Assembly (NCBI GenBank): GCA_944472155.2 | Contig: OX235272.1 | Span: 101,500,020-101,564,019, forward strand | Source: Trichobilharzia szidati | Lineage: Eukaryota; Platyhelminthes; Trematoda; Strigeidida; Schistosomatidae | Direction: 5' to 3' | Length of the DNA: 64,000 bases | Shown here: piece after piece, positions 63,573 to 64,000 of the stretch | Layout: every line of letters begins with the position of its first letter | Position numbering within the stretch: position 1 is the first letter of the stretch | Made by a program: the position numbers and the translations under genes | The notes under the pieces: model-generated | The model's input: only the letters and a program-made list of their open reading frames with translations | Database searches by the model: none | What the model was told of the DNA's origin: nothing

Positions 63573-64000
63573 GTAAGTTTCAGTTTGCATGTTTTTTTTC
63601 TTCTGTTTCAGTTTATACTACTATTTTACGGGTACTGTTTCTTCATCCTCATCTGTGTATTGGGGTCAAGTTAAACATTAAGCACCACTAACTACCAATC
63701 AGCGATTAACCTCAAATAGTCCAATGCGGTTCATGCACGTGAGTTCAAGGTTGTATTGCGCTTGATTCGTATCAAATGCCTGCTGTAACGAAGTTACGCT
63801 CGCAGTATTACCTGGATTCAGCATTGCTTAGCAAGGAGAGGATTTGTTCATTTAGAGGTAGCATGAATTTAAAAAGCTTTATCAGGTCGATTGATGGATA
63901 TGTCCATCGTTATGCAATTTACTTGAGACTAGTTAGTATTAGGGAAGGTAAGCTGATAATTTTAATATTTCGTAGCAACATATTTTGCTAGATCGCATCG
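63573..64000 (+). other. Start of MON2 intron 16
   Basis: Begins with a GTAAGT donor. Open frames here read through from exon 16 or are unrelated. No repeat or exon recognised up to the window edge. Confidence 0.4.

Overview
This is eukaryotic DNA, almost certainly from a blood fluke (Schistosoma or a close trematode relative). The evidence is one long, intron-rich animal gene whose first introns are only 28-36 nt, followed by kilobase introns packed with retroelements typical of schistosomes: CR1-like LINEs, RTE-like LINEs, Penelope-like elements (PLEs) with GIY-YIG endonucleases, and tRNA-derived SINEs with a hammerhead-like core. There are no bacterial operons, rRNA genes, free-standing tRNA genes or CRISPR arrays. 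The species cannot be fixed from the sequence alone.

The only host gene clearly expressed from the window is the 5' half of a MON2 homologue on the + strand, a DCB/HUS scaffold protein of the trans-Golgi related to large Arf-GEFs. I place 16 exons between 15,976 and 63,572. They join in one consistent reading frame into 880 codons, about half of a full-length MON2. The gene runs off the right edge.

Layout: 1-2,629 is degraded repeat DNA with the remnant of a LINE ORF1. 2,630-16,754 is a very young tandem array with a period of 6,176 bp (two full units and a partial third). Each unit carries MON2 exons 1-4 plus a CR1-like LINE, so the first four exons exist three times; only the third set is directly continuous with exon 5. 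16,755-63,572 holds exons 5-16, separated by introns filled with about fifteen PLE fragments, two groups of RTE-like LINE fragments, at least nine SINE copies, several long inverted repeats and an antisense pseudogene fragment of a heterotrimeric G-protein beta subunit (61,706-62,069).

Main points for a second look: (i) the triplicated exons 1-4, whose intron phases would allow in-frame exon repetition; (ii) a hammerhead-ribozyme-like fold in PLE arms, in which the conserved C3:G8 pair appears replaced by A:U; (iii) PLE fragments repeatedly bracketed by inverted arms, including a 428-bp palindrome; (iv) the G-beta retropseudogene; (v) a SINE whose 3' tail matches that of the RTE-like LINE. 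All exon boundaries were read by eye from splice signals, frame and resemblance to animal MON2; no alignment or database search was run.
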